DNA of 46,401 bases from Desulfarculales bacterium (GCA_031267815.1 JAIRYI010000013.1:1-46401); one strand, 5' to 3'. Positions 1 through 10,264 are shown, counted from the stretch's first letter. Numbers and translations are program-made. The notes: generated from the sequence alone by a model not told the origin.

Positions 1-1535
<1,535 letters not shown>

Positions 1536-1826
1536 CTAAAAAATAAGCGGGCCTTCCTGATCCAGAGTTGCTTTAGCTCCTATGTGTTCGACTCTCCGTT
1601 GCCAGTTAGCACCCAGTTGATAAAATCTTAAACTATCCTGCTCAAGGTCAATCAAGTTAATCAATTTATGTTTTAACAGAACCCATTGTTGCGGATCCAG
1701 CAAACATTCGAAAACTGAATACTGCACTCTCTGTCCCCAATCCTGGCAGGCTTTGGCTACTTGGCGTAAACGCCGCCGTCCGGCACTGTCTTCAGTTCTG
1801 ACATCATAAGTAATTAAAACCATCAT
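1536..1826 (-). CDS. cas2: CRISPR-associated endoribonuclease Cas2, subtype I-C
   Basis: Cas2 forms the scaffold of the Cas1-Cas2 integrase that inserts new spacers. The product is about 96 residues with the family opening MMVLITYDV (first beta strand and conserved Asp), the [10 protein letters not shown] segment and the C-terminal RVEHIGAK region. An upstream in-frame TTG at 1850 is possible, but I chose the ATG at 1826 because I-C Cas2 proteins begin at this Met-Met pair. Its Shine-Dalgarno is weak, so translation may be coupled to cas1, whose stop is at 1841. It is the last gene of the cas operon, directly before the leader. Confidence 0.95.
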   Translation of the reverse strand: MMVLITYDVRTEDSAGRRRLRQVAKACQDWGQRVQYSVFECLLDPQQWVLLKHKLINLIDLEQDSLRFYQLGANWQRRVEHIGAKATLDQEGPLIF

Positions 1827-1840
1827 ACCCGGCTTATCCG

Positions 1841-2890
1841 TTATCTCCAAAAAAAGGGAGGATAGGCATCATAATCACCACGTAAAAAGCGGGCTAACAG
1901 TTGCGCCGACACATGCGGCAGCAAGCCAAGAGGTATCTTTTCTTCCAAAAAAGGATGGGTAAGTTCATCTTTCTTTTTCTCCTGATAAGCCGTCAAAACT
2001 TTTTTACGCGCCCCATTGTCCATGTGTACAGCGCCGCTTTCCGTTACTTCAAAATTTTCCCCTTTAAGCTCCCGGCGGTTGATTAGATTGATAACCAGGC
2101 GATCCGCCCATAGCGGGCGCATTTCCTCCATCAAATCCAGGGCCAGACTGGGCCTGCCGGGCCGTAATTGGTGGAGAAAACCCATCTGCGGATCTAAACC
2201 CACTGTTTCCAGAGCGCTGACCACATCATGGGCCAACAGAGTATAGACAAAGGAAAGCAAAGCATTGACCCGATCCAACGGAGGACGGCGGTTGCGGTTA
2301 ATAAAGCGGAAAACGCTCTGCTCCGGCAACAGCAAATAATCGAATACGCTGAAATAAATGCGGCCTGCCTCCCCTTCCCAGCCACGGAGGCTGTTCATGT
2401 CGGATACGCCCCGGCTGAGGCCGGTCAAAAGTTCTCCCAAAGAAGCAATCGCCTGTTCCATCTCTTTATTACCCGGATAGTCGGGGTGATCGCGCCTGGC
2501 CCGTCGCAGCACGGTACGGGAATTGGCCACTTTGGCCGCCACTATAGCACTGGCTAGACGCAGAGAACTATCCCCATCCTCCGCCGCTTTATACTGAGCG
2601 CGGCGCAAGAGTACATTGCCGGAGATCGGGCCTTGAACCCGGGCCAAAAAGCGGCCGTTTTCACTCAAATAAGTTATGCCCACGCCATGGCTCGCGCAAA
2701 AAGACATCAAAGACGGGCTTAAACTCACTTGTCCAAAGACTACCACGGAACTCAAAGTATGAATGGGAAATTTAAATTCTTTGCTCTTTTCTTGCTCTCC
2801 TTCACGCAGTTTGAGATATACGCACTGACCCTCATGGCCCATATAAGCGCCTTGCCGGCTTACATAAAGGGTGTTCAGAAGTTTTTTCAT
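1841..2890 (-). CDS. cas1: CRISPR-associated integrase Cas1, subtype I-C
   Basis: The metal-dependent integrase catalyses spacer insertion at the leader-repeat junction. The protein has 349 residues from the ATG at 2890, which overlaps the cas4 stop as ATGA. The catalytic triad is visible: E172 in [14 protein letters not shown]240 in [11 protein letters not shown] and D252 in [11 protein letters not shown]. Length and motifs fit I-C Cas1. An in-frame extension to 3037 lies inside cas4 and is not used. Adaptation looks functional, since the trio cas4-cas1-cas2 is complete and the array repeats are uniform. Confidence 0.97.
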   Translation of the reverse strand: MKKLLNTLYVSRQGAYMGHEGQCVYLKLREGEQEKSKEFKFPIHTLSSVVVFGQVSLSPSLMSFCASHGVGITYLSENGRFLARVQGPISGNVLLRRAQYKAAEDGDSSLRLASAIVAAKVANSRTVLRRARRDHPDYPGNKEMEQAIASLGELLTGLSRGVSDMNSLRGWEGEAGRIYFSVFDYLLLPEQSVFRFINRNRRPPLDRVNALLSFVYTLLAHDVVSALETVGLDPQMGFLHQLRPGRPSLALDLMEEMRPLWADRLVINLINRRELKGENFEVTESGAVHMDNGARKKVLTAYQEKKKDELTHPFLEEKIPLGLLPHVSAQLLARFLRGDYDAYPPFFWR

Positions 2891-3591
2891 TGTTCCGCCA
2901 ATTGAGTCAGATTGCGGCGCAGATAGCGCAGAGCCGATTTGGCCGAAGCCTTGGGCAAGCACAGCGAACTCATGGAACAGGCGCGGCAAGACGACCCAGC
3001 CTGGGCTGGAGGAGTTTGCCCCAGTTCCCACATGCAACGCATTTCTTCCAATCCCTTGTTCACTTCCGCTCGTAAACGCTCATCCAAGCATACCACTTCC
3101 CGCCGCCTGGGCTGTCCGTAAAATATGGCGCCCTGAAGCACCGGAGTATTCAGCATCTCTTCCAGACATAACCCTTGGGCGCACAACTGCCAATGATCGG
3201 CCCGGTGTACTTTAGGCCGGCCTCTTTTATATTCCACCGGGAAAATGCGCCAGTATTGCCACCTGTCTTCCCGGTCGGACCGGGATGAATCATTAGATGG
3301 GCAGGGATAATAGGGCGACTGACCGGCAAAACCGCGCTGGAATTCCACCACGTCCGCCACCCCATAAAGTCCCAAACGGCGGGAAAGCAGCTTCAAACCA
3401 CGGCTGACTCGCAGATCCGGGCCGCTTTCCTCCTGGGCCTCATGCACCCGTTCATGTAAAATATGGCCTTGGCTGGTCAGCAGATTATCCTGCCATTGCT
3501 GTTCCAGATGAATCAAGGCCCACTGCCTGGGACAGAAACAAAAATGCTGTAGCGCCGCGATGGGCAGCAAGTCCTGATCGCGGTAAGACAT
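2887..3591 (-). CDS. cas4: CRISPR-associated exonuclease Cas4, subtype I-C
   Basis: Cas4 trims prespacers and selects those with the correct PAM together with Cas1-Cas2. The 234-residue protein carries the Fe-S cysteines C20, C202, C205 and C211 (the last three in SSCRACSMSSLC) and the RecB-type nuclease residues H50, D80, E120 and K122 (FPVEYKRG). It lies 3 nt after cas7 and overlaps cas1 by 4 nt, so the adaptation genes are translationally linked to the effector genes. Confidence 0.96.
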   Translation of the reverse strand: MSYRDQDLLPIAALQHFCFCPRQWALIHLEQQWQDNLLTSQGHILHERVHEAQEESGPDLRVSRGLKLLSRRLGLYGVADVVEFQRGFAGQSPYYPCPSNDSSRSDREDRWQYWRIFPVEYKRGRPKVHRADHWQLCAQGLCLEEMLNTPVLQGAIFYGQPRRREVVCLDERLRAEVNKGLEEMRCMWELGQTPPAQAGSSCRACSMSSLCLPKASAKSALRYLRRNLTQLAEQ

Positions 3592-3594
3592 GGC

Positions 3595-4494
3595 TTATTC
3601 CTTTATCTCCAGACTGACTCCAGCCGGAGGTTGACCAACTTCCACCCGGTAATCGTCAAAAGAACGCGCCGGTTCCACGCCGCTTTCTTTTCTGCGCGTT
3701 ACTTTTACCAAATCAAAGAGTTTATAAGCCGGGCAGCGTCCCAGCATATCCTCATGTTGGAAAATAATAAGCTTGCGGGTGGCCATGAGTCCCCGGGCCG
3801 CGGATCGGTCATGTTCAAATGCCTGTAAAATAGCATCCCACAGCAATTGCAGATCTTGCTCGCTGAAGCCTGTTTTCCGGGCTAAAGGAGCGGAGACAAA
3901 ACCTTGCGCCTGGTAAAGGGCATAGGGCACCACATGCTTGCGGCCCATGGTGCGGTTATCGCCGCTCTGTTTTTCCGCGTCTTCGATCCTGGTCACAGCC
4001 ATACGGGTGATGGATATTTCCAGGGGAGTTATGGCTTCCTGGCTGCGGCCAAAGGTAAGCTGCACCGGGCCGCGCACCTGCCCGCAGTTGACGCCGGTGG
4101 TCATCACCGCGCCAAAAGCGCGGATGTCAAAAAAATTGGCGCACATCCACAAAGTTACGTCTTTTTCTTTGCTGAGATTTTTATCTGGAGTGAGGCCATA
4201 ATATTTATAAGCTTTCTTTTGCTGTTCATTTAAAATAGCTTTTTCCCGCACATAAATTTTATAGCCCTGCCTGGCTTGTTCTTTTTGAGGATCAAGATAA
4301 TTATCTCCCTCATCATCCTTAACCAGGTCCACATAATTGCGGATTTTACGCTTCAGACAGACGTCGCTCACCAGACCCAGGCCGGTTTCCGGATCCAGGC
4401 GGGGCAGATTATCGGCGTCAGGGTCGCCGTTGGGATTACCGTTGCATACATCAAAAAGCCAGATAAAGTCATACCGGTTTTGCAAAATGCTCAT
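3595..4494 (-). CDS. cas7: Cascade backbone protein Cas7 (Csd2), subtype I-C
   Basis: Cas7 polymerises along the crRNA to form the filament of the I-C effector. The 299-residue protein opens MSILQNRYDFIWLFDV and continues CNGNPNGDPDADNLPR, the Cas7 family hallmark with the GNPNGDPD loop. The ATG at 4494 is preceded by AAAGGAG at good spacing; the longer reading frame to 4662 overlaps cas8c and lacks family similarity. Later I-C motifs include FDIRAFGAVMTTGVNCGQVRGPVQ. Confidence 0.96.
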   Translation of the reverse strand: MSILQNRYDFIWLFDVCNGNPNGDPDADNLPRLDPETGLGLVSDVCLKRKIRNYVDLVKDDEGDNYLDPQKEQARQGYKIYVREKAILNEQQKKAYKYYGLTPDKNLSKEKDVTLWMCANFFDIRAFGAVMTTGVNCGQVRGPVQLTFGRSQEAITPLEISITRMAVTRIEDAEKQSGDNRTMGRKHVVPYALYQAQGFVSAPLARKTGFSEQDLQLLWDAILQAFEHDRSAARGLMATRKLIIFQHEDMLGRCPAYKLFDLVKVTRRKESGVEPARSFDDYRVEVGQPPAGVSLEIKE

Positions 4495-4507
4495 ATTTGA
4501 ATCTCCT

Positions 4508-6310
4508 TTATTCTTTCCCGGCGGCGGAAGCGGCGCCGGGTTTGTATAAATCCTGCCGCTGCTGATAATAGCCCAGGCTGAACAGCCCCTGTTCCTCCAA
4601 AGGCAGGAGGGATGGGAATTTATCGCTGATGCGGTTGAGGATATCCTCGGCCAAGCGGTCATAGCGGCCTCCGTGTTCTCCTTTTTTTATGTGATGCTGC
4701 ATAAGACGCAGCAAAAGAGGAAATACCCGTCCCGGGTTGCTGGAGGCGGCGGCAAAATAGCGATCGCGGATGGTGGCGTTCAAAGCGCCGCCCGAGGCGT
4801 CCTTCTGGGCGCCTTCCATAACCGCGAACAGGCGGCCCAACTGGTAAGCCGGCATGGGGTGATCAGGGTTCAGACTCACATTAACCTCCTGTTTATAGTT
4901 GCGAATCAAAGCCGCTTTGACAAGGGCGGCGCGGTAATAGCCGATATCGCCCTCTGTTTTTATTCTGGTCAGAGCGGCATTCAAGATAAAACGGGGATAA
5001 GGCCGGCCGCTCAAAACCGCGCCCAAGCTCTCTCCGGCCAGGCGGGGAGGCAGATTGGCGGCCTTGCCCTGCACAGCCAGCGTGTTCAGCAGGGTATAGA
5101 GAGGAGGAAAGTCAGGCTGCTCAGGATAGGCCTTGACTATTTCCAGCTCGCGGTAGTAGCGCCCCAGATTGGCGGCCAGCCGGCTCAGGCGGCTCACTTG
5201 CCAGAAACGCACCGCCAGACGGGAAGCATTGGGACTCAGAGCCAGAAGATAGAATTCAACTCCATCGTCCAGATCCAGGTCCAGGCTGCTCAGTTTCCTC
5301 CCGGCGCGAATGGCCTGCAACGCGTCCAGCACGAATTTCTGAGCAGCGTCATCTATGCGGGCAAGAGGCTGCTCTTCCTTATTCTGTTCCGCCAGCCCGT
5401 TTCTGTCCTCATCCTTTTTGTCTTTCCCCGATGAAGACAGTCCGGAAATAAAGGCGGCCATCATCCCCTCTGCCCGGCTGGGGCGCTCGGCCCAGAAGAC
5501 TAAGGTGTCAGAGCCGATATTTATTTTCTGGGCGCTGTCAAAACGCAACAGATAGTTTAAGGCGGCAGTATAAGCAAAGGCGGCCTGACGGCTCACCGGG
5601 CCGTTCAAATTGCGCTCCTTGTCATACGAGCAACTGGATGCGGCATTATAGGTACACAGAGCGGCGCCGCTGCTCTGTCCGCCTTGAACCCCTTTGATCG
5701 AAGGATGCAGTTCGGCCAGACCACCAAACTGGCCGCTGATCAGGCACTGGCCTTTCGTTCCCTCACCTGAATTGACAAAATAGTTGTTCCATATTTCCAG
5801 GGCCGCCGGCCGTTCATGAATAAAACCCTGGCCTTCCAGATAAAAGACCAGATTAGTTCCTGTTATCTCCTCATGGTAAGACAAAGCGGAAAATTGACAG
5901 GAGTGCCACTTGTCCAGAAAATTGAGTACCGCCCGCAGCCCCTCATCCGGGTTAAGGCCGATGACTTCCCGCTGATGCTTCACAAAAGCTTTAAATTCTT
6001 CTTTTGTCCTGTCTTTAGCTTTATGAACTTTTTGGTTTACCCCCAGCACATAGCTACTTTTATCCCAGAGAAAATGCGGCGCTATATTGGAACTGCGGGC
6101 TTGGCCCAAATCCGGTAGCATCATTTCCCGAGGCCGCGATTTTTTACCTTTCTGTCCCCGCAGATCCAGGGGATCGCCCTGGATGCGCCCATTTTTGTCA
6201 ATGGTCAGGGCAAAAGATATTTTCTGCGGGGCATAGCCAAAGGCGGGAATATCTGTTTGAGGATCAGCCTGCAGGCGCTGATAGAGCTTATTCAGTTGCT
6301 GTAAAATCAT
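4508..6310 (-). CDS. cas8c: Cascade large subunit Cas8c (Csd1)
   Basis: Cas8c recognises the PAM and, through an internal start in its gene in some I-C systems, also supplies the small subunit Cas11. The protein has 600 residues, the usual length. Features seen are the N-terminal GYAPQKISFALTIDKNG region, a middle QCLISGQFGGLAELHPSIKGV segment and the C-terminal RYDRLAEDILNRI helical region. Its ATG overlaps the cas5 stop as ATGA. An internal Cas11c start could lie in the C-terminal third; I could not assign one with confidence. Confidence 0.94.
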   Translation of the reverse strand: MILQQLNKLYQRLQADPQTDIPAFGYAPQKISFALTIDKNGRIQGDPLDLRGQKGKKSRPREMMLPDLGQARSSNIAPHFLWDKSSYVLGVNQKVHKAKDRTKEEFKAFVKHQREVIGLNPDEGLRAVLNFLDKWHSCQFSALSYHEEITGTNLVFYLEGQGFIHERPAALEIWNNYFVNSGEGTKGQCLISGQFGGLAELHPSIKGVQGGQSSGAALCTYNAASSCSYDKERNLNGPVSRQAAFAYTAALNYLLRFDSAQKINIGSDTLVFWAERPSRAEGMMAAFISGLSSSGKDKKDEDRNGLAEQNKEEQPLARIDDAAQKFVLDALQAIRAGRKLSSLDLDLDDGVEFYLLALSPNASRLAVRFWQVSRLSRLAANLGRYYRELEIVKAYPEQPDFPPLYTLLNTLAVQGKAANLPPRLAGESLGAVLSGRPYPRFILNAALTRIKTEGDIGYYRAALVKAALIRNYKQEVNVSLNPDHPMPAYQLGRLFAVMEGAQKDASGGALNATIRDRYFAAASSNPGRVFPLLLRLMQHHIKKGEHGGRYDRLAEDILNRISDKFPSLLPLEEQGLFSLGYYQQRQDLYKPGAASAAGKE

Positions 6311-6969
6311 GCCCGCACCTCCACGCTGCCCGGTTGGGGTACAGTGATTATTCCATCGCGCATCAAAGCGCGAAAAAACAAAGGCGTCATGTTGTCGGCA
6401 AAGTCAATATCCCAGAGCATGTAGCCCAGATCACGCTCTCCGGCAAGATCCGGATGAGGCGAGGGCGGGTGGGGAGGCAAGGATCCGAAATGAGCGCTGA
6501 ATTCACGGCAGCCCAGATAGGGCTGATGAAAACACTGGCCTTTGCTGACCCTGCGGGTGAAGATATCCAGATGCTTACCTTCATTGTCGTCGGTTGTCGC
6601 CTGGCTGGTTAAAACAAAATGGGCGGCAATAATATAACCAACTTCGCGCAGCAACAGAGCGGCCCGCTGAGTGCGCTCGTCTTCAATCAACACATGCGGC
6701 CGGCCGCCGCGCACAGCCAGCTTGTAAGCATTGCCGGCCGCGATTTTTTCGGTCAGTTCATTGCGCCTTATACTTTCAAAACGGATGGGATTCAATACCG
6801 TAATACTGTCCACCACCCACTCTAAGGCCGGCTTCCAGTGGATGGCGCTCAGAATTCCCCGCGCCGCCGACGGGGTCATGACATCGTAGCTAACCCGTTC
6901 GCTTTTCATTTCCGGCCTGGTAAAGCAGGCGTAATCTCCCCAGACCATAACTTGCACGCCGTAGGCCAT
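6307..6969 (-). CDS. cas5c: Cas5c (Cas5d), pre-crRNA processing endonuclease
   Basis: In subtype I-C this Cas5 replaces Cas6: it cleaves the repeat at the base of its hairpin and caps the crRNA 5' handle. The 220-residue protein starts MAYGVQVMVWGDYACFTRPE, with strong AGGAGGAG upstream of the ATG. The Lys-His pair of the active site is K132-H133 in NEGKHLDIF. At the place of the catalytic Tyr46 of the Bacillus halodurans enzyme the sequence has H44 (SAIHWKP), by my remembered alignment. A 30-nt gap separates it from cas3. Confidence 0.95.
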   Translation of the reverse strand: MAYGVQVMVWGDYACFTRPEMKSERVSYDVMTPSAARGILSAIHWKPALEWVVDSITVLNPIRFESIRRNELTEKIAAGNAYKLAVRGGRPHVLIEDERTQRAALLLREVGYIIAAHFVLTSQATTDDNEGKHLDIFTRRVSKGQCFHQPYLGCREFSAHFGSLPPHPPSPHPDLAGERDLGYMLWDIDFADNMTPLFFRALMRDGIITVPQPGSVEVRA

Positions 6970-6999
6970 AATTTCACTCCTCCTGCCGATAACTGATTT

Positions 7000-9240
7000 T
7001 CAATCATCGCAAATTATATATTCTTTCGGATGTCCTCCTTCCGGCCACAACAGCCCGGTCTTTTTATCATACAACTTTTCATCCTCCAAAATCCACATAA
7101 TTTTATTTCCGTCAAACGGTCTTAGTCCAGCGCTGTCCACCAAGGCGGATAGAAAATTATAGGGCACATTGATTACATATCTCTGCAAGCGGCGGCTAAG
7201 CGGACCGTACAAACCTTTAATTTCCGCCTGATGGAGAAATTCCCGCGCTTCTTCGGTCAAAGTCGCCAGCACCGGGTATTCATGGGAAGCTATGAATTGG
7301 AATTTGGCTGATATTTCCCGGAAAGAAATCAGGCCGGAATGGCTGGCTCCGCGGTGGGCCGCCAATATTCCCTTTTTGTCCAAATAGCTGGCCCCGCGCA
7401 GGTTATTGAGTTCCTCGAAATAGCTGTTACTGGCCTCCAGGGACAAAGGATTGGCGGGAAAACTGCGCAGCACGCTTTCCCCTAATCGGGTATTCAGTCG
7501 CAAACTTTGCGGAGGTTCGACCTCGCTTTGAAAAATATAAAAACGGCCCAGGCATAGCTGTCCCTCCGGATCGCATAGCTTCCCTTCCCGGTTGCAGCGC
7601 CCGGCCGCCTGAATGAGCGAGTCATGGCCCGCCTGGGCGCGGAAAACCGCGGGGAAATCCAGGTCAACCCCGGCTTCCACCAGTTGAGTGCTGATCAGGC
7701 GGGTACGTTCTCCATTTTGCAGGCGGCGCCGGACATGCGCCAGCACTTCCTGGCGGTGAGCGGGATACATAAAAGTACTCAAATGAAAACAGTCATCCTC
7801 TTGATTTTCCGGCAATCCCGCAAACAGGGCGCGGGCATGGGGGCGGGTGTTGACAATGCACATAAACGATGGCTCGCTCCGCAGGCGGCCGATAAGTTCA
7901 GCGTCACTTAATTTGCCCAAATTCCGCACTTCCACCCTGGTCAGAGCTTGAGCCGCACCCGGCATGTCGCCGGCTATTTCCCTGACGTTTTCCAGACCTT
8001 CCCGAGCCAGGGCTTTACCTTTGTGCAGGCTGGGCGGAGTGGCGGTGGTTAGAAGCAGGTTGCTCCCGTAATAAGCGGCCAGCTCATTCAAGGCGGCCAG
8101 GCAGGGGCGCAGGAAGGTTAAAGGCACATCTTGCGCTTCATCCAGAATAATCACGCTGCGAGTCAGATTGTGCAGGCGGCGGCAGGGGCCGGGGCGATGG
8201 GCAAAAAGACTTTCAAAAAAACGCACACTGCTGGTAATGACAACAGGGGCGTCCCAGTTCTCCCACTGCGAAGGATAGGCGCTGTCATTATCAGGAGATC
8301 CTTGAGGTTCAAAGTTGGAGTGATGTTCAATTATCCCGGAAGCCAATTCCGGCCCAACAGCCTGGCGCAGGGCCTGAGCAGTCTGTTCAATGATGCTTAA
8401 AAAAGGAATTATATAAAATATCCGTTTTAAGCCGTACGCCTGAGCGTGACGGAGAGCAAAATTGAACGCGGCCAGAGTTTTGCCGCTGCCGGTGGGAGCG
8501 GTCAGAGAAAATAAGCCTGGGGACAGATTGGCAGCGTCCCGGCAGTCCTCAAGCAGACGGGCGCGAATCTTGTTGACCGGCGAGGCGGGAGCATGGGCGG
8601 CCTTGTCAATCATATATTTTTCCAGCGCCGGAAGGAAGGACGCCAAAGGAGGGAGACTCAGACGGGCGGATGCGGCCTGGGGATCATTACATCGTTCCGC
8701 GTCCAGGCGGTCTGCGTCCACCAGACAGGAAAAAAGCATGCGGATAAAAAAGGCCAGACTGAAGTCCTGCTTCATCTCTTCTGTATTTTCACTTACGGCA
8801 AAAGGCAGAGTGAACTCGTCCGCGGCGGGCAGACTCAAACCCAGGCTGGCGGCATCGCTCCAGACAGGCGCAGTTCGGCCCAAGCGCGCCTGTAAGCTGG
8901 CCGGATCATTAGGGCTGCCTCCGTCGGGCAGACCGGCGTGATGCCCCATAACAGAATAAGCCAGGATGTAACCGATCAAGGAATGATAATGTTTAAGCGC
9001 CTCCTGTCCTCCGGCAGTGGAGTGATCCACCCGGCTTCTCCTCCCGAGCAAGAGATTTTGCTGGAATTCTGAACTGGATTTGCCAATATCGTGTAACTGA
9101 GCTTCGGCATTGCCCCAGGCAACGGAGGCAAAATCAGCGACAAAACGGGATGTCAGGTTTTTTACCTGGGCGGTATGTTCGTTCAGGCTCTGAGTCGGCC
9201 GTCCGGAATACAGATCTGTACGCGCCCATAGCAACGGCAT
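7000..9240 (-). CDS. cas3: Cas3 HD nuclease-helicase, subtype I-C
   Basis: Cas3 is recruited to the Cascade R-loop and unwinds and shreds target DNA. In the 746-residue protein the HD nuclease domain (about 1-220) shows H22, H50-D51 (LHDIGKSS), H73, H100-H101 and D175. The superfamily-2 helicase follows with Walker A APTGSGKT at 248-255, DEAQ at 367-370 and the motif VI segment QAAGRCNREGK. No residue is obviously missing, so interference should be active. It is the first gene of the operon; the ATG at 9240 has only a weak Shine-Dalgarno. Confidence 0.97.
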   Translation of the reverse strand: MPLLWARTDLYSGRPTQSLNEHTAQVKNLTSRFVADFASVAWGNAEAQLHDIGKSSSEFQQNLLLGRRSRVDHSTAGGQEALKHYHSLIGYILAYSVMGHHAGLPDGGSPNDPASLQARLGRTAPVWSDAASLGLSLPAADEFTLPFAVSENTEEMKQDFSLAFFIRMLFSCLVDADRLDAERCNDPQAASARLSLPPLASFLPALEKYMIDKAAHAPASPVNKIRARLLEDCRDAANLSPGLFSLTAPTGSGKTLAAFNFALRHAQAYGLKRIFYIIPFLSIIEQTAQALRQAVGPELASGIIEHHSNFEPQGSPDNDSAYPSQWENWDAPVVITSSVRFFESLFAHRPGPCRRLHNLTRSVIILDEAQDVPLTFLRPCLAALNELAAYYGSNLLLTTATPPSLHKGKALAREGLENVREIAGDMPGAAQALTRVEVRNLGKLSDAELIGRLRSEPSFMCIVNTRPHARALFAGLPENQEDDCFHLSTFMYPAHRQEVLAHVRRRLQNGERTRLISTQLVEAGVDLDFPAVFRAQAGHDSLIQAAGRCNREGKLCDPEGQLCLGRFYIFQSEVEPPQSLRLNTRLGESVLRSFPANPLSLEASNSYFEELNNLRGASYLDKKGILAAHRGASHSGLISFREISAKFQFIASHEYPVLATLTEEAREFLHQAEIKGLYGPLSRRLQRYVINVPYNFLSALVDSAGLRPFDGNKIMWILEDEKLYDKKTGLLWPEGGHPKEYIICDD

Positions 9241-9293
9241 AGGTTTATTCAGGCCGCCTGCGCAGCGCTTTAGAAATATTCCCCCAACATGGC

Positions 9294-9323
9294 ATTATAT
9301 TATTTCCCTATGTGAGGGAACAA
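9294..9323 (-). promoter_or_regulatory. Probable cas operon promoter
   Basis: On the minus strand a perfect TATAAT at 9299-9294 follows TTGTTC at 9323-9318 with an 18-bp spacer. Transcription would start near 9287, giving a leader of about 50 nt before the cas3 ATG. The spacer of this promoter consists mostly of the CRISPR-repeat-like hairpin listed separately. The -35 match is only partial (TTG plus three mismatches), which would suit an activated or tightly controlled promoter. Confidence 0.6.
9304..9320. repeat. CRISPR-repeat-like hairpin inside the cas promoter
   Basis: The plus-strand sequence TTCCCTATGTGAGGGAA is a perfect 6-bp stem with an ATGTG loop. Its inner 13 nt, CCCTATGTGAGGG, are identical to the core of the array repeat, in the same orientation; the outer stem is TT/AA instead of the GC pairs of the repeat. 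The flanks show no further repeat similarity, so it is not a whole repeat. It could be an operator for a factor that also binds repeats, a relic of stray spacer integration, or part of a guide for Cas autorepression. Confidence 0.8.
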
Positions 9324-9400
9324 AAATGTCTTCTTCCGTCCGGCGGCAAATTACGCGCCTTTCGCCGGCCGGCCGGGATTAAGCGGACACTTTCTCAAAA

Positions 9401-9430
9401 ACATGCTGTCATCAGAAACATACTGTCATC
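9401..9430. repeat. Short direct repeat upstream of the cas promoter
   Basis: ACATGCTGTCATC at 9401-9413 is repeated as ACATACTGTCATC at 9418-9430, one mismatch, 17 bp apart. It lies between the cas promoter and the gene ending at 9446. Paired binding sites for a regulator are possible; nothing else in the sequence supports that. Confidence 0.4.
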
Positions 9431-9445
9431 CGGGGCGTTTATTCT

Positions 9446-9718
9446 TTATTTGGATAGAAGCAGTTTTTTGATCTCTGTCAGCTTGCGTTCGGCCTTGTCT
9501 AAAAGATCATTGAGGGACTTAGCTGTCTTGGCGGCTTCTTTGAGAGCCGGAACACCTTTTTTATCCACCAATTTGTGCAACTTTTCGATTTGCGCGCTGA
9601 GATTACCGTACAGCTTGGCAGAAGTCTGGATCGGTTTTCTGCTTTTGCCTTTAGCGGCGCTGTTGCCGGCTCTTGCGGCGCTGTTGCCGGCTCTTTTGGA
9701 TTTTTCCTGTTCAGCCAT
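9446..9718 (-). CDS. Small basic coiled-coil protein of unknown function
   Basis: The 90-residue protein starts at an ATG with GAGGAGG upstream, so translation is likely. Residues 1-30 are rich in Lys, Arg, Ala, Ser and Gly, with the 7-residue unit RAGNSAA repeated twice through an exact 21-bp tandem repeat at 9654-9695. Residues 35-90 are Lys/Glu/Leu-rich heptad-like helix (SAQIEKLHKL, LDKAERKLTEIKKLLL). There are no Cys, signal peptide or membrane segments. The basic tail plus helix could bind nucleic acid or form a bundle, as in histone H1-like or phasin-like proteins. It reads in the same direction as cas3, 205 bp upstream, but a link to CRISPR is unproven. Confidence 0.75.
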   Translation of the reverse strand: MAEQEKSKRAGNSAARAGNSAAKGKSRKPIQTSAKLYGNLSAQIEKLHKLVDKKGVPALKEAAKTAKSLNDLLDKAERKLTEIKKLLLSK

Positions 9719-9934
9719 GATTTTCCTCCTCGGATTAATTGAATTTTACAACTACAGTCACAGACAACGAAAAAATTCCGCCAAATTTTACTGACGGATA
9801 AACGGTTATCACCTTGCCGCCCTTTGTCCGGACAGCCTTTCAGAAAGCAATCTGCATTTCTTGTCTGGCATTACGGAACATTAATGAAGGTAAGTGTCAG
9901 TCTGACATTTAAGCTAAACTGTTTTATCTTTAAC

Positions 9935-10010
9935 TGGTGGGTTGCCCGAGAATCGAACTCGGAACCTACGGATTAAGAGTCCGGTGCTCTGCCAGTTGAG
10001 CTAGCAACCC
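9935..10010 (-). tRNA. tRNA-Lys (CTT)
   Basis: A full cloverleaf is readable on the minus strand: acceptor GGGTTGC/GCAACCC, D arm with AGCTCAACTGGCAGAGC, anticodon loop CTCTTAA giving anticodon CTT, and T arm GAGTTCGATTCTC. CCA is encoded at 9937-9935. The top of the anticodon stem has a C-T mismatch. It reads codon AAG. Confidence 0.95.
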
Positions 10011-10048
10011 TTCCATTCAAGCACACGCCATCATCTGCAATATGGGAA

Positions 10049-10077
10049 TTAATAACAGGCAAATTCATTTTAGTCAA
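10049..10077 (-). promoter_or_regulatory. Promoter of tRNA-Lys
   Basis: On the minus strand TTGACT at 10077-10072 and TATTAA at 10054-10049 are 17 bp apart. Transcription would begin about 30 nt before the mature tRNA 5' end. Confidence 0.55.
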
Positions 10078-10128
10078 CTATTAAGCTTTCTTTAAATCCA
10101 GAATTTGGGTAGTATTAAACCAGTTCTA

Positions 10129-10185
10129 AGTCGAAGTCATTTCATAAATGACTTCGACTAGCTTCAGGCGCCGCTTGAAAGCGGC
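10129..10185. repeat. Extragenic palindromes upstream of the aminotransferase gene
   Basis: AGTCGAAGTCATTT at 10129-10142 and its exact reverse complement at 10146-10159 form a 14-bp stem with a CAT loop. A second stem, GCCGCTT (10170-10176) with AAGCGGC (10179-10185), follows. Neither is followed by a T run, so a simple intrinsic terminator is unlikely. The segment TCATTTCATAAAT and the GCCGC/GCGGC stem followed by GCCGGAT recur at 16855-16952, suggesting a dispersed repeat. Confidence 0.7.
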
Positions 10186-10264
10186 GGCGAGGGCCGGATA
10201 TATTGCCGGCGTTGGAAATCATTTACAAAAGACTTTCAGTATATTTATTGCCAAGAGGGCCGGT

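Noticed and set aside
4673-5434. 253-codon plus-strand frame
   Set aside because: Lies wholly antisense to cas8c, which is a clear gene; it is a shadow caused by GC-rich codons.
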